A DNA stretch of 64,000 nt from Lichenostomus cassidix. Taxonomy: Eukaryota > Chordata > Aves > Passeriformes > Meliphagidae. Below, piece after piece: positions 10,811 to 24,700 of this stretch; position 1 is the stretch's first letter; each line of letters begins with the position of its first letter. The translations under genes were made by a program, and so were the position numbers. Below the pieces are notes generated by a model, which saw nothing but the letters and a program-made list of their open reading frames with translations, was not told where the DNA came from and did no database searches. Where the stretch lies: positions 103,695,443 through 103,759,442 of the forward strand of contig CM039182.1 of assembly GCA_008360975.2 (NCBI GenBank). The letters run 5' to 3'.

Positions 10811-13800
10811 TCCTGTGCCTTCAATGCTTGTGCCAGCTGCTCACACTCAGTCTGTCCAGTTCAGGCTGGGCGCTGTGTCATTCACTGCGACATTCAAACC
10901 TCTCTTCTTCAGCTCCGCACTGACTCAGCCCATCCCTTTCCATATGTCAATCCTCCTCCTCAAGCTCTGTAAGAGACATAAAACCTGTTTTAGCATATAA
11001 GGAAACAGCTTCTGAAACTTCCAGCTTTATCCTATTCCTATTGCATACTGCCCTGCAATAATACCTGTGCTTTCCTTTATTGCTAGCTGAGCCATATGCG
11101 AGAATGGTAGATCACCTCCAGATGTTCTGCTCACTTTTATGTAAAAGAAAATGTTACATTTCCCCAGGGAGAGTTTATTTATTATCAGTTGTGGTCATTC
11201 CTTTTTTTTTGTTAGGCTCTAATTTGACATGTAAACTAGTTCATGGAGTTTTGTGCTTTTTAATGCGCTATTTGGCCACCAGTGACAACCTTCAACTAGC
11301 CCCTTGAGCCAAAAGGGCTTCAGATGGTGACAACTTTTCCATAACAAGTAATTTCTTGCAGCGAAGTTTTTCATTGTATTGTGTCCTGCCAAAAGACAGT
11401 TGGGAATGCTTTCCTCAGTCATTTTTTAAAAAGGTAGAGGCACAGACAATCATGCCTAGGCAGGGCCAGACTCTGGAGCTGACAAGCATGGGGAGCCCAT
11501 GGCTGGTCACAGCTGCTGATGCGTGTACAGAACTTCATCTTCTGGCCTGCTGGGACCCACCTTGCCAAAATCCACACGACAGCTGGAGCAGTAAAGCAGT
11601 GCTTGTGCAAAACAATGGCAGTGAATCTGTGGCCTATGTTCAGATCACTCACTCTGCTTCCAGCTCAGGAAAAGGAATATGTCTGCTGATCCTGAAACAA
11701 GAGGTAGGAGCCTGGGAGTCTTCACCGTCTATCTGGCCTGCTTGCTTACAAGAATTTTAGGGTCATTACACACAGTTCCTCTGTCAGCATAGTAAATCCC
11801 ACACAGAACAGGAGATGACATTTTAAATACTCCAGAGCTGTAGCAGGAAAACTTTATGTGCATTATGAAATTTTATTTCCTTTCCTGATGAACATTTTCT
11901 TGATGATGTGCTTGCAATGTAGATATGGCTTTCTTTTACCAGGACAATTGAGCCTGTGTTTCCCAGACAGTAATACACTACAACAAAGGGAAGTCCCAAC
12001 AGACCTCTCTTCTCCCTAGGTGCACTTTATAAATGATCTGTCACAGAGAATGAGTGGCAGTCCCTTTCCAGCTATGGCCATATGTTTCTTTATCTCTTCT
12101 CGACATATTTTAAGAGTTGAGGAAAGTATAATGATGTTTGAGTCACGTTAATAACCCTGTGCTGTTTTGTAGCACATTGTGTGCAAAGTTCCACAAATGG
12201 AATGTAACTGGAAACTCTGGTCTCTTTACTGGCCTCCCACTATGGGAAACTGAAACAAAGCTTAACAAAGCTTGAAATAAGTTTTTATTGTCACCTTTAG
12301 AACATCCTTCTGAATTAAGAGCCTTTTAATTCAATTTTAATGCTGGAAGAACCAGATCTGCATTGGTTCAATCTGCTCATTAAAGTAAATAAGAAAGTGT
12401 TCTGGGGGAAGAAGATGCAGAATGAGTGTCGTTCCTATGCTTTCAGTTCTTCTGCTCATTCATTACACACCTATCAAAGTTGAGAGAGGCTCAGGCAAAT
12501 GAGTACCAGCAGCAGTTCTTTCACTGTGCTGGCATGACTCACTCCCATTACCCCAATCCTGCAGCACTGGCCCTGCAGGAAGTTATCAGGCTGTGAAAGA
12601 CTGTACAGCACACACAAGAGCAAAGAGAGATTCTATAATGCTCCTGCTAGAGCCTGGGAAACACCCTGCCACACAGAAACGCAGCACATGGATTCTTAGT
12701 GCAGTACTGAGCTGAGCCAGAGTTCCCACACTCACTGTAGCTATGTTGCCTCCAAATATGGATGTCCTGCAGAGATATTTAGACACCTCTGCCCCTCGGG
12801 TCTATTACTTAGAAAATTAAATGATGCTTCTTTTTTCTCTCTGTTTAAGATGCCTTATTCACTCCTGTTAATTTGCCTGCATGAAGGAAAGATATTTATT
12901 AGCAGTTAGTTGAAGTTATCAGATTAAATCTATCTTGGAGGGGCAGGAAGATCCCTGTAAGACAGCAAAAATTCTAGGATTCAATGTCCATGTCACTTAC
13001 TCTGGATATAGTCCCAGAAGAGTGTGTTATAGCATGATGCACACTTTGCATTTCAAATTCCTTTTCTAGAACCTTTGCAGCTAAAAGTAAAGGGTTGCAA
13101 ATGAATACTAAGTAGCATGCTAGAGAAGCCAAAGGCTGGTTTCTACAATTTTATCAAGGTTCACATGCATTTTGGACAAGATTTCCTTCTTCTGATGCAC
13201 TACGTGTCCAACTGCAACTGCGTAGAGAAAAATCCCAGGCAGAGACACAAGAGTATTGCATCAGCCAGATTTTGTTATCCTTTATTTTCTGTCATAAGGA
13301 TAGGCAATGTTTTCCTTGCTGACAGGAGGAAAGTAAGACTGTTGTGTGACCATAACCACAGGAGTGTTTTTGTCTATCCCTTGCCTCCAGTACATTGCCT
13401 CTCAAGATATGATTTTAGCCTTTGCTCACGTAGCCTACTTATTCAGATTTCCTCTTCTCACTTTTTGTGCTGTCATGTGTTTACGTCAGACATATGTTCC
13501 TCACAAACCCACTGCGCTGTTCAAGCAGGCAAGGAAGAGAAAATGCCAGAAATCTTTGGGGAGATTTTGTGGATGGGTGAAGAAAGGTCACAGGCACAGC
13601 AGAGGATCAGGAAAGAGCACAGGATCAGCATGGAATTTGTGCTGTCAGTCTGCAATTATATGCTTTGTCTCAGCAGTCCTCATCCATAAACCCTCCTAAA
13701 CTTAAGTCATCACTCTGAAAAGACAGGACAATCTGTGATTCTAAACTTAACATAGCTGTGTCTTTTCTTTGATGTTAAAATAGTATTAATTTATTGTCAT

Positions 13801-13860
13801 CCTCACCTTATTTGCTTTCTTCTCCACACTGGTGCTTGTGCAAAATCAACATTGAACTAA
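10811..13860. other. Unique non-coding DNA containing the longest open frame
   Basis: The longest open frame of the window (190 codons, 13117-13689 plus) lies here and is overlapped by a 117-codon frame in another register of the same strand. Its translation is rich in Cys, His, Ser and Phe without domain structure, repeats or a signal peptide, and there is no good upstream promoter context. I regard it as a chance frame. The rest (10811-13100) shows no repeat or RNA gene that I can name. Confidence 0.5.
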
Positions 13861-13863
13861 AAG

Positions 13864-13930
13864 GACCCAATGAAAATGATAATCTTTGACCCAATGAAAA
13901 TGATAATCTTTGACCCAATGAAAATGATGA
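13864..13930. repeat. 24-bp minisatellite, about 2.8 copies
   Basis: The unit begins 'gacccaatgaaaatgataat' and continues 'cttt'. Copies start at 13864, 13888 and 13912; the first two are identical and the third is cut short after 'gatga'. Because 24 is a multiple of three, the minus-strand frame shows a repeated eight-residue peptide (LSFSLGQR), which is a repeat artefact and not a protein motif. The near-identity of copies suggests a recent expansion and probable length variation between individuals. Confidence 0.95.
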
Positions 13931-15150
13931 CATTATAAATGTAGTAGAGGCATTTAATAAAAGCTCACTACAGCTAAAATGATTGTACAAAAAGCTCTTC
14001 TGAGTTAAAGAAAATGAAAAGTCAATACATATTTTAATTTCAAATTGTTCAGTTCATGTTTAATTTCATATTTAAAGTGAAACATATGATTGTATATTGG
14101 TTTTATTCAAAATTTCTGGGGAAAAATAATTAGTAAAAATAATCAAACTGAATATCAATTTACTTTTTCAATTTTAATCAACTATGATGCACCAGATGCA
14201 TTAAAAACTGGTCCATAAATATGGATTTTTGGTTCAGAACAATGTGCTTTACTATTTGTCTTAAAGTAAATTCCTTAATGCTGAGGCATCAAATTATGTT
14301 TTGATGTATAAGAAAATATATTAGTACAGAAGATTTACTCCAGGGAGATATGAGAATATTAACTTCCACTTTACAAAGATATGAAGTTCTCTTGTATATC
14401 ATGGTAAACTGTAAAATAAAATGTAATTCTGATATTAAAAATACTATGAGCTTCTACTCATATATGCACCAGGTAGGAGAACATGATGGTCCTACTTGAT
14501 ACTCAGAAGGGCATGCACACCTGCTCTAATAATGAGAATTTCAAAGAAACTGTAGACATTCACAAACGTAGCTACATTATTACCTTGCCAGGCACTAGGC
14601 AGAGCTGACTTCATGGTCATTAAATGCTGAGATGTGAAGGAAATGGAAAACCAATTTATTGGTTTTCAGCAGGAATACATAGACTTGAAAAGAGTTAACT
14701 ATGCCATCTTCTTTTTTAGTTCTTCCATTAAGGTGAAAGAGGATCATTTCCAAATATGAGGGAAGCGGCAGATGCAGAGTTGTGCATAAAAAAGAACAGA
14801 CTTTGAGAGTAGAAGATGAAGGAAATAGAACACAAACATTTTCACACAATAAGCATTTGCCAATTCTACCTTCCCTAAACATTTGGAAGTAAAATTGCAC
14901 CCTCCAAATGTCCATTTAGGACTTTGTTTCATTTAACTTCCTTTCAATTTTTCTTCATTTAACTTCTTTAAATCAAAGCCATGGTTTCAGAAGAGTGACT
15001 GCCACTTATAAAAAGTCTGTTATAAAAAGACTTTCATAAAAATCAATGCAATCAAAAATATTAACAGAATAATAGCATTTTTTAAAAGTTTCAGAAAAAA
15101 AAGAAATAAACAGTCCAAAATATAGCTAGCATCAAGCAGAAAGGAGATAG
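13931..15150. other. AT-rich unique DNA
   Basis: It is strongly AT-rich with many short A and T runs. The minus-strand frames of 106 and 62 codons at 14595-14932 overlap each other out of register and have no recognisable features. No repeat family or RNA gene was recognised. Confidence 0.55.
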
Positions 15151-15154
15151 CTGG

Positions 15155-15718
15155 CCTTCAGAATGGTCAGGGGAGGTGATCCTTCCCCTCTGTTCAGCAC
15201 TGGTGAGGCCACAGCTGGAAAACAGTCTCTGTGTCTGGACTCTTCAGTAAGAGAGACACACGAACATATTGAAGAGAATTCAACAGAGGGCCACAGAGAT
15301 GACTGAGGGTTTGAGGCATCTTTCATTAGAAAAATCAGACAGACCCTGACACTCCTCAGCCTAGTGAGCAAATGGCTTGGGGGGACCTTGTTAATGAGAT
15401 AAAAACCTGACGGAAGAGTGCCGAGAAGATGGAGCTCTTTCCAGTGGTGCCCAGTGTCTGGACCAGAGGCAAGTGGCACAAACTGAAATGTAGGCAGCTC
15501 CCTCTGAACATCAGCAAAACTTTTTCTACTGTGAGGATGACCAAGTACTGGCACAGGTTAAGCAGGGAGGTTGTGGAGTCACTATCCTCAAAAAAAAGAA
15601 ATTCACATGTGGTCCTGAGGAACTGGCACCGGGTGGCCCTGCTTGAGCAGCAGGATTGGAAAACATGATCTCCAGTAGTTCCTTCTATCTTCAACCATCC
15701 TGCAGTTCTTCTGTGAAA
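15155..15718 (+). mobile_element. CR1 LINE, 5'-truncated, plus orientation
   Basis: The order of blocks follows the 3' part of bird CR1. It shows the end of the reverse-transcriptase frame ('tgttcagcactggtgaggcc' near 15191, 'aacagagggccacagagatg' near 15282), then the 3' untranslated part ('tggtgcccagtgtctggacc' near 15445, 'agcaggattggaaaacatga' near 15649). The degenerate tail 'agttccttctatcttcaacc' runs from 15676, followed by 'ctgcagttcttctgtga'. It is truncated at its 5' end as is usual for CR1. It is clearly diverged, so it is not a young copy. Several open frames on both strands (up to 140 codons, 15132-15742) lie inside it and are repeat-derived. Confidence 0.85.
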
Positions 15719-18700
15719 GATATTTCTAACAAAATCAAACAATTTTTTTAAACGCTGTGTTTTTACACAGCAAAAAGACAGGAAACATGTAACTGGCAGT
15801 TAAAATACATTTTTTCATTGAAAAGTTTTTCTGTGAACAGAGCATGATTTGGTGAAAGACAAAGTCCAAGGTGCAAAACAAAATCCTCCCAAAAATTATT
15901 TTGAAGTAGGAAATCAGTTTGGGAATATTTATCTTATAAATTACAGCAGTCAGTGTTGTTACCTATTTATAGAAGAAATAAAACAAGAGGTATTAAAAAC
16001 AATTACAGTAACTAGATGACTTTGATTGCCCATTTAAAAAAAATCAAGTTACTAAACAAAAATTGAACATGCCCCTTATGATGTCTATTAGCCCTTTTCA
16101 CATCTCCAAAAATGTGAGATTTTGCTGGAAGACCAACCCTGCCCTTTGATACTGATTCATTACAACATGCTGCAAAGTTTTGCTGCAAGAATGTGCTGCT
16201 ATAATGTGACCTTCTTCCTGTTAAATAATGCCAAGACTTAAGTAATGTGCTCGTTCAAACTTTTAAATTAATCAAATACAAGCACATTTTCCTAATTTTC
16301 ATATTATCTTATGTGAGAGAGAGAGCTCATACAACCAAGAATTTTACCACAACAGTGCTCTGTGGTGTATTGTAATACAGCCTCACTATTAGAGGACCAG
16401 GAGTAAGAACTTGCATGGCAAATTCTGGCATTAAAAAAAAAAGAAAAAAAAAATCGAATATCTGAAATCTTCTGGAAAGAAAATTCAACTGTTTCCTACA
16501 AGGTAATAGGAGACCACCCCACTGCTCCCCCCCCTCCCCCATTGTTTCATCTAAGATTTTTATAAGTCCTTTTCTTAAATATCATCAAATGGCACCAGCT
16601 CATTGCTGGTGAAAGCTTTAAGCCTGAAATTCCTTTTTTCTGAAGTGATTTCTCTGCACTCTGGGCAGGTTCTTTGATTTATGCTATCAGATATGAAATC
16701 TGAATTAGGACTATTTGCAGCAATAACCTAGTTCCTGCAAATATGACTTTTCCAAACCAATGAGTTGGCAGCCCAAATGCATAGTGAAAAACAAATTTAA
16801 AAAGAAAAATGAAATCCAAAGTTGTTTGTTTGTTGAAAAAAGAAGTTACACAATGAAAAATATAACCTTTTAAATTTCCTCAGTTACATAGAATCTTGAG
16901 AAAATACATAAATTTAAAAAAGCACTGTTCTTTAGAACTGTTAAATGACAGTACTCCTAAACTGATCTTTCCACCTTGCTTCCTATAACCTATAGCTTCC
17001 TTTCCCCCAGTCAGCAGCATTATTTTAAGAGCCAGGCTGTCTTCAGCAAGCCAAATTCTAAACCATAATCTGAAGTTAGCAGCAACATACCCCACTGGCA
17101 TATCCATAGACTTAAGTAGAAATTTGCATGAACTAGGTCATAATTTCTTTCATGTAGGAATATCAATATACAACTTACTGAAATTTTCTCAAGTTTACTT
17201 TCAAGTAAGATTTGAAAATTACCACAACTATGCATTGCCCTTCTGGAGATTCCATTCCTGAAATCAGTTGCTTGAACTGATGACTTCAGAATGTCTTACA
17301 GAAACAGATAACTCTTTTTCAGACTACTTCATACACATTTCAACACATTCCACAGTACAATACAATTTTGTCTTTCCACAGATAAAAAAGTATCACATTT
17401 TGTTCCTCTGGCATCTCCCTGAACAAGTCAGTTCAGTGAGTCGTGCTTATGTGCACTGAAATGAGTGGGTTTGGGCAGAGAGGAAAAAGGTTCTTACTGC
17501 TGATCTATTTTATTTGGTTTTGCCTCCTGCTGAGTTCCATATGCATAAAAACACCGTGCTGGAGAACAAGAGTAATAGAATAACAAGCTTTTTGAAATAA
17601 TGGAGAGTATTTGTAGCTTGCAGCAGAGACCAGTGTCAGGCAGAGAATTTTGATGTAGTTTTTGCACTTCCAAATTTCCTGCCACATTTCCTCCTTGAGC
17701 TGGAAATTTCACTGCAGATTCAGTAAATTTCTCTTTGCCTAACATCTTCCAGGAGCGGGACAGGACTCCATCCATATTTTGGCCATCAACACGTTTTTCC
17801 TCTGAGCCCTTTCTCTAATTCAGAGGAAAACCAGTATACATTGCTGGATACACCCCAAAATCTAATTAGTTTAACACATTAATCGTTTATTTCATTCATT
17901 TTTCTCTATATTTGCATTCACTTAGGAGTGCTCGAGTGCTCCAGCACATATATTAACTAGTATATCATTGCAATGATGCTAGGGCAAAGCTGTGTTACCA
18001 AATGATGGCTCTAACAAAGATCTCCTCATATTTGTGCTAAAATGAAAAGGTAGTAGACATCAGTAAGAGGTGAAAAGTAGCTCAGTTTTTTGACATTTAA
18101 AACCCTGTGCATGCGTTGCAAGAAAGCCATTTAGCTGCCCATTTAGGGGGACGTTTTTAGAGGTAATTATTCCACACACTCTGCCACATTATTCCTCCCT
18201 CAGGACTCCTCAAAACACCAGTGTTGTTGCTGTTCTTGATGCCAGCCCTAGGGCTTCAGGAGTTGTCTCTACAAAAAGCAGCTGTGGTTGGTATGCTGGA
18301 GTCTGGGAGTGGAAGGCCCATTAGTTCCTAGGAGAAAATTTCAGGATATTACTGTCATCAGCAAATGGAAAAGCAAGATACTTTCTCATTGGGTGTTTTT
18401 TTAGCCTCTATCAAAGAAAAATGAGAACTAATGCAAAATGATCCACTAGTATTTCCACTGAGAGAGCACAGCCAACATATTAATTTGCTTCAACTTCCTT
18501 GAAGTCCTCCCAAAAAGTGAGTAGAAATGGCCAGAGGTAGTTTCTCCCTGGCAGCAGAAAAAGGAGCAAAAGATGAGAAGCTTGAAGGCCCCAGAAGCTA
18601 GAGAAGAGGGGTGTTGGATGGAGATACAGAGAGCAGGGCAGGCAGTGACAGGACCTGCACAGCAATGAGTAACATGGATGGAGGAGGGTGTTCAGCACAG

Positions 18701-21700
18701 GCTGTTGACTGAGCTGGGCAGGGGGAAGAATCCAGACCTGACGAAAAAGCAGACTGGAGCAATTACTACATGGTCAAATCACAGTCCCAGAAAAGCCAAA
18801 AGCAAAGTGTTACACCTAAATCCAGCTGGCAAAAAGGATGGAGCATTATGCTGGGATGGTCAGAGAAGACAGCACACATGACAGACAGCAGGGAGAGGAA
18901 GAGATGACCAGAAAAGGACTGTTTTCCCGTGCAAGCAGGAGGCAGAGAGATACTGAAAAGCTATAGATTAGGATCATAATGAAGATTTGGAAATAAGGCA
19001 GTAGTGGGTTAAATCTGCCAGACACATAACAGAAGCGTTTACCAAAAGGACAGTTGCACACTCTTGTAGATTTTTGAGTCGTCTGGCTTATTTCACCCTT
19101 AGCTCACAAGATGGATATTTTGAACTTGAAGTGTGAACAACTGACTAAGCACTTCCACATTTGGTCATTAAAGAAGATCATGCTTCTTAGCTTTCTTGAA
19201 TGCTATTACATTAAGTGGATTACTAGGGAAATAAATATGGAAGCATTTCTGAAGCCATAAATATCTCTGAAATGTAGAGATGAGCTTTGAAAAGTTTGCA
19301 ATCTGCCTAATTCAAACGTGGATTGTGATGCCATTGACACTGCACATTCTAGGTAGTTCAAAAATAATACTGAAACAAAGGCAATGTCAATATTATCCTC
19401 ATCAATGCAAATCCTCAAAGGGACTAAGATTTCCTGTACACTAATCCAGATGTTACTCAGTTTCTGGTTAAGCCAGCTGATGTTTCATCTAGGTTTGTGA
19501 TAGCCTGTCTTTATAGTGCCAGGAGAGTTTTTGATTACCATATGGTTGGCAAGTGTGTAACAGTCATTAAACAAATACACTTTGTAATTAGTTAGTACAC
19601 CTGCTGTCAATATGCACTATGTCTATATGGCCTTTTCATTAGATTTTGTGGGACAGATGTACCTCAACAACAGAAATATCTTTGATCATTTTAGCTAGAA
19701 GGAAATATGAGCAGTTTGTTACTACATTCATGAACTCTATAGAGCATCGTGCAACTTCTTCAACAAAGCACTAGTAGCCCAAACTTCAACTGAGCACAAA
19801 CCATATAAGCAAAGACAGTAGCTCCACTAAGCAGCAGCAGCAGCACTTCTGTAACAACTAATGCAAACCAATTTCTATCTACTTTTGATTCCTGAAGCAA
19901 CAGACTACAAACTCCCCAGAAAAAAAGAACCTGTATGTGTGCTACTGACAGACAAATTCCAGCAAAGTTTGTCTGAAACAAATAAAGAAGAATGGGGAAA
20001 AAAAGGCCATTGTTTTCCTGCTACCTTAAACATCCTTGTTTATAAGTGTAATTTCCAGAGGAAGAAGTGTATGCTATTTCAAACTTATTTTGTGAACTAG
20101 TCAGACAGCAAGGAAATAAAATTGCAATGAGTAAACTCACTCATAAAGTCATAATTGAAGCTTCTCAAAATGATGACTAAAAGCAAATTATAGCATTTTC
20201 TCTAACTGGAAACTGATGGAAGCTTATGAAACACACAAGCTAAATTGGGGAAAGTCCTTTAGATTTGCTGCAGGCTTCATTTTCTCATTCAGTGTGCTGT
20301 AACAGAAAGTGCTAAACCCTCTCTCATAACAATGAGTAGACAGAAGAAGAACAAAGGATTTGGTATTAATAACCAGATAGTCTGTTGTATTTTTGGGATT
20401 TGGGAGCATCTTTATTTCTAAAAAGGGGTTGTTCCATTGTTTAGTGTGCCCCACAAAACTGGTGGGAGAGCTTTATTTTGTAAATTTCCATATGTTGTTT
20501 AGTCTGCCCTTTTCAGGAATTCATTTGCTGCTTACATTCATTTATGTTTCAATCACTCATTCATGTGCTATAGAGTGTTATCATTCTCTCCCCACCCTCA
20601 AAGGATTGCCTTGTATAGCTAATGCAATCAATACTTCAGTCTGAGGGGATAAACTCTATCTCAGACTTCCTATTGTTTTGTGGTTGATTTGATTTTATCT
20701 CAAACTACAGACATATCAAGCAATATTTTGTCATCTGCTTGACAGGTCTATTGCTGAAATTTTTTTTTCCTTCTTCATTATTTGGACTGGAACCACTATT
20801 TGTTTTCATTTCCTAATTAGTGTTCAGCTGACCCACAGTCATGTTATAGATGTGACAGGAGTTATATTTATTTTTTCCTCATCCAGGCTGTAACTAATTT
20901 AAAGTGGTAATATTTGTGCCAATCAAAGACACCACTGATAATATTCTAGTAATAAATATTCATAATTAACCTACTGCATAAGCTGACTTCAGATGTAATT
21001 AAATTGGCTTAACTTTTTACATATGATTCAAGCTGCTTACACTGAATACTTGCAGTCAGCTGAGTTTCTACTAAATAAGAGAAAATCAACAGAAGTGGAG
21101 CTCCACTAAAATCCTTTTGTTTTAAAAATGGGGAACACCACAACTAGGCACACCACTTAAAAAAATATTTTATTCTGAAGCACATACTTTCTAAGGAAAA
21201 AATCATGATGCTAAGTTATTACTGGAGAAAAAGGCTGCTCTTCTGAAGTGTTTTTAGAAGCCATAAGCTGTAGTTTCTTGTTCATAAGCATACAGTCATT
21301 TGTATTTAGTATGTCTGAGTTTTTCCTAACTTGGTGAAGAGAAAAAAATTACAATAAGGCTGATTTTATTTTAGTATTTTTCAGTTCATTTTGACATGCT
21401 TATGCCTCTTCTTCTCTCCTATCTAATAGATCAGTGTGCTGCAGCTCTGCAAAGAATTCAGGAGGAGAACCTTCAGCCACTCAAGAAAGAGATATCACCC
21501 TCTTCTCCACACTTTCCAAAGTATGACACCTAAATAGGTGTTCTCAATAAAAGATTTTTTGACTCCAGACTTTTGGGACAGATTCTTAGTTTTAAAAACC
21601 TGGAAGGATAAATGTGCAGTTGAGGGAGTTCATGTTTGTCTGTGTTTGATGGCATTGTCATACCTTGAGGAAAGCAGATCTTATTTGTTTAACTGAATAG

Positions 21701-24700
21701 ATTTTCACAGTTCTTTTTCAGATTATATTGTCAACAGTTCATCTTTATCTCTCTCAATAATCAGACCTATCATGCAACTACAATAAATTCTCTTGGTCTT
21801 TATAATGAAATGGTATATGCATACCTCCAAAGCCATGAATGAACTTTGCATCTCAAGAGGGGAGTAAAAACTGGAAACATTTGACTTCTGAAAAATCAAC
21901 ATGTTCCAATGACCTTTCAGTTTATATAGCAAAGTATCTGTTTTCCATTTGGATTATTAAAATTGACACCATAATAAAGAAAATAATTTTCTTTCATGTC
22001 AAGTAAGTCTGTCTAAAGGCAGAGCATCAAAATCACCTATCTGCATATACATCCATATTTGGTTGCAGAACTAAACAATTTATTGTTTCTGCAATTTTAC
22101 CCACTATATATTTCACCTGCCATAAGAATGAGCGACAAAAGATGAAGAGCTTTATCACTGTGCATCCAAATACTTCTTGCCTGTATAACCTGAGATTTGC
22201 CTGCCTACTTAAGTGAACCACTTTTATGTTTGTTTATGATCCAAAGGATTTTGAGAAACCATAAATGAAAAATTTATAGCAGCACTGGCTTAGCACAGAA
22301 ATTCGGCCAAGTGTCGGGGTGGGTTACCTCTGCACTCATGCAAGGTGTATCACAGTGCAGAACAAGACAGCATTTCCATGCATTTTGCCTAGTTTTTCTC
22401 CTTTGGCATCTCATTCCTGGCTTCCATAACCTGCAGTTAGGCACTTTTCTGACTCCAGCACAGCTCTTCTCAAGATGCAAGAAGTATGGTGCTGTCACCT
22501 TTGGTATGTATAGACCACTAAGAAAAAAGGCCAGAGAAGAGTGGGAGTCTATTTGAAACTAGTGCAATTTGAACTAGTGACTAAAAATCCAGGGTTGAGC
22601 ATCTGGGCTGCTCAGCTTAATAGCCAAACCCCTAAACTCATGGGGTCTGCATGGGTTCAGACTCTGAACCAAAGCTAGTTCAGAGTAGCAGAACAGGAAC
22701 CCACCTGAATACAGACTGTAAAAAACAAAGAATATATTTGGACCTTCAGTGTTAAACTGGAATACACTATCTAATGGAAAAAAAAAATTAATCCATCATT
22801 TGCTGTCAAAATCAAGGGACAAGCATGCAGCAGGAAATAAACAATAAAATTACCTGGAGACCTAAGCTAATCTTGTTTTGGTTTAAATTACAGTAATAAA
22901 AATGTCACAAGTGAGTGAGATAAAATTATTGTCCACATTTTGGAACAAACTCTGCTCAATCAAAAATCAAGACATCTGTTCTATTACTTCTATTTCCATC
23001 TTTGAACCATGATGCCCCTTTATAAATCAGACAGAACAGAAAAAAAATGCAACATATTTTATTCTTTCTTTGTCAGAACCTATTAGTTTTATGACTGTGT
23101 CAAATCCTGCCATTTAGTATCTGGGTTTTTTATATATATTTAGTACATGAGTTTGATGCTTTTGTGTGAAACTATTTTCATTTTGTGCTGTCTAGTATAA
23201 TATCTGGAGTCATGCTTCAGTTGTTGTTGTGAATAAAGATTTACTGGGGAATGCTCAAATAAGGAAAGGCTGTCATGTTACAGTGAAAAAAATCTAATGT
23301 GTGAAACAATCTTCTCCTTGTAAAAATAAAGATTTATGTAGATATAATATCTTTAGTTACAGCAATTAAATTGAAAGCTATTTCAGGACAGCTGCTATCC
23401 AGAGAGCAGCTCTCTCACTTCATGGGAATGGTTATAATTCTCTTTTTAAATAATTTTTTTTAATCTCAAATACACATCAATACGCACAGTCTGAGTCATA
23501 TTCAGACAGATTAAGTTTTGCCTAATTTTGTCTGCCTTATTAACAAAGAAAATCAGATGTTTCTGCTTATAGGCTTGAACCACTTGAGCCAAACCATGAA
23601 GAAACATTAGAAAAGAGCTAACCAGTACCAAGGCTGTCTAAAGAATGCCCAATGGTCTGGTAGGTAGTTTAGGGTACAGATCAGTGGAAGTCAGTCAATT
23701 AAATCCTTTGGAGTCTATAATAAATTTATGAGAACAATTCATTTACACCACAAACAAGGCTTCCTGTTGCAGAAATTATCATTATTCTTTAGTGACTTAT
23801 GTAAGAAAGCACACTGATGCGTAGCAGTTTAATATTCTCCTGACATAAAAGTTGTGTGAGCTTTTTCCTTTTTAGATGACTAGTGAATTAAATTTAAATA
23901 ATTGGACCATATGTGCTGAACTATAGGAACATTTGATTGCAGAGCTGATCAAGACCCTCCATTTCAGAGCACAGACCTCTGAAGTGTACTGGTTCATGAG
24001 AGAGTGCAACTACACTAAACGTTAGTTGATGCTTCTAAGGAACTTGTTTCTTTTCTGCAAAATGTGAAAGATTTTTGCCTGGGGAATATATATAGCAAGG
24101 GAAATATGCCAGAACAAAAGAAGGCCTATCCACTGTAACCTATTCTTTCTCATCCACCAGCTCTGTCAGTCAATTTATTGACTCTTGTTTATAGAAGACA
24201 GTTTTCCCTCATAGAAGGTTGTTTTTCCTCAAATGAAGAAGACCTCTTTTCAAGCATTTGGTTCATCCTTGTGTCATACTTTCAGCATTTTTGTTTCCTT
24301 AAACTGTACATTTTAGCCTCCAGGTTGCACACATTTTCATGTGTTCAATAAACTAAAACAATCTAAGTTTTTACTCTTGGATTACACAGTTTTGAGACCA
24401 TAATGTTGCTATTGTGTCTGTCTCACCCTGGGAAATAATAGGGGGTTTGTACATTTAGTGCAGCAACAGGCAACTGTGTTCACAAGAGAGCTACACTTAC
24501 CATGGCCACTTAAATTTTTCAAGCTCATGTTACTGCTCTGCTGGGTCTGAACCTTGGAATCATAACATATTTAGCAGTGTCCAGATCTCCTTGTGTAAAA
24601 TACAAAAACAAAAAAACCAGTATGTGCTGCACTCAGCCATGGTATGACTATAAAAATCTCAGAGGAGATTAGATAGAAAAGAAATAAAAGAAAAATTTAG

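Noticed and set aside
13117..13689. 190-codon open frame, longest in the window
   Set aside because: No domain, signal peptide or repeat; a second frame of 117 codons overlaps it in another register; length is within chance for 64 kb in six frames.
15132..15742. Minus frames of 140 and 128 codons
   Set aside because: They are antisense translations of a CR1 retroposon.
22560..22710. Possible tRNA-derived SINE
   Set aside because: No A and B promoter boxes at the right spacing and no tail could be identified.
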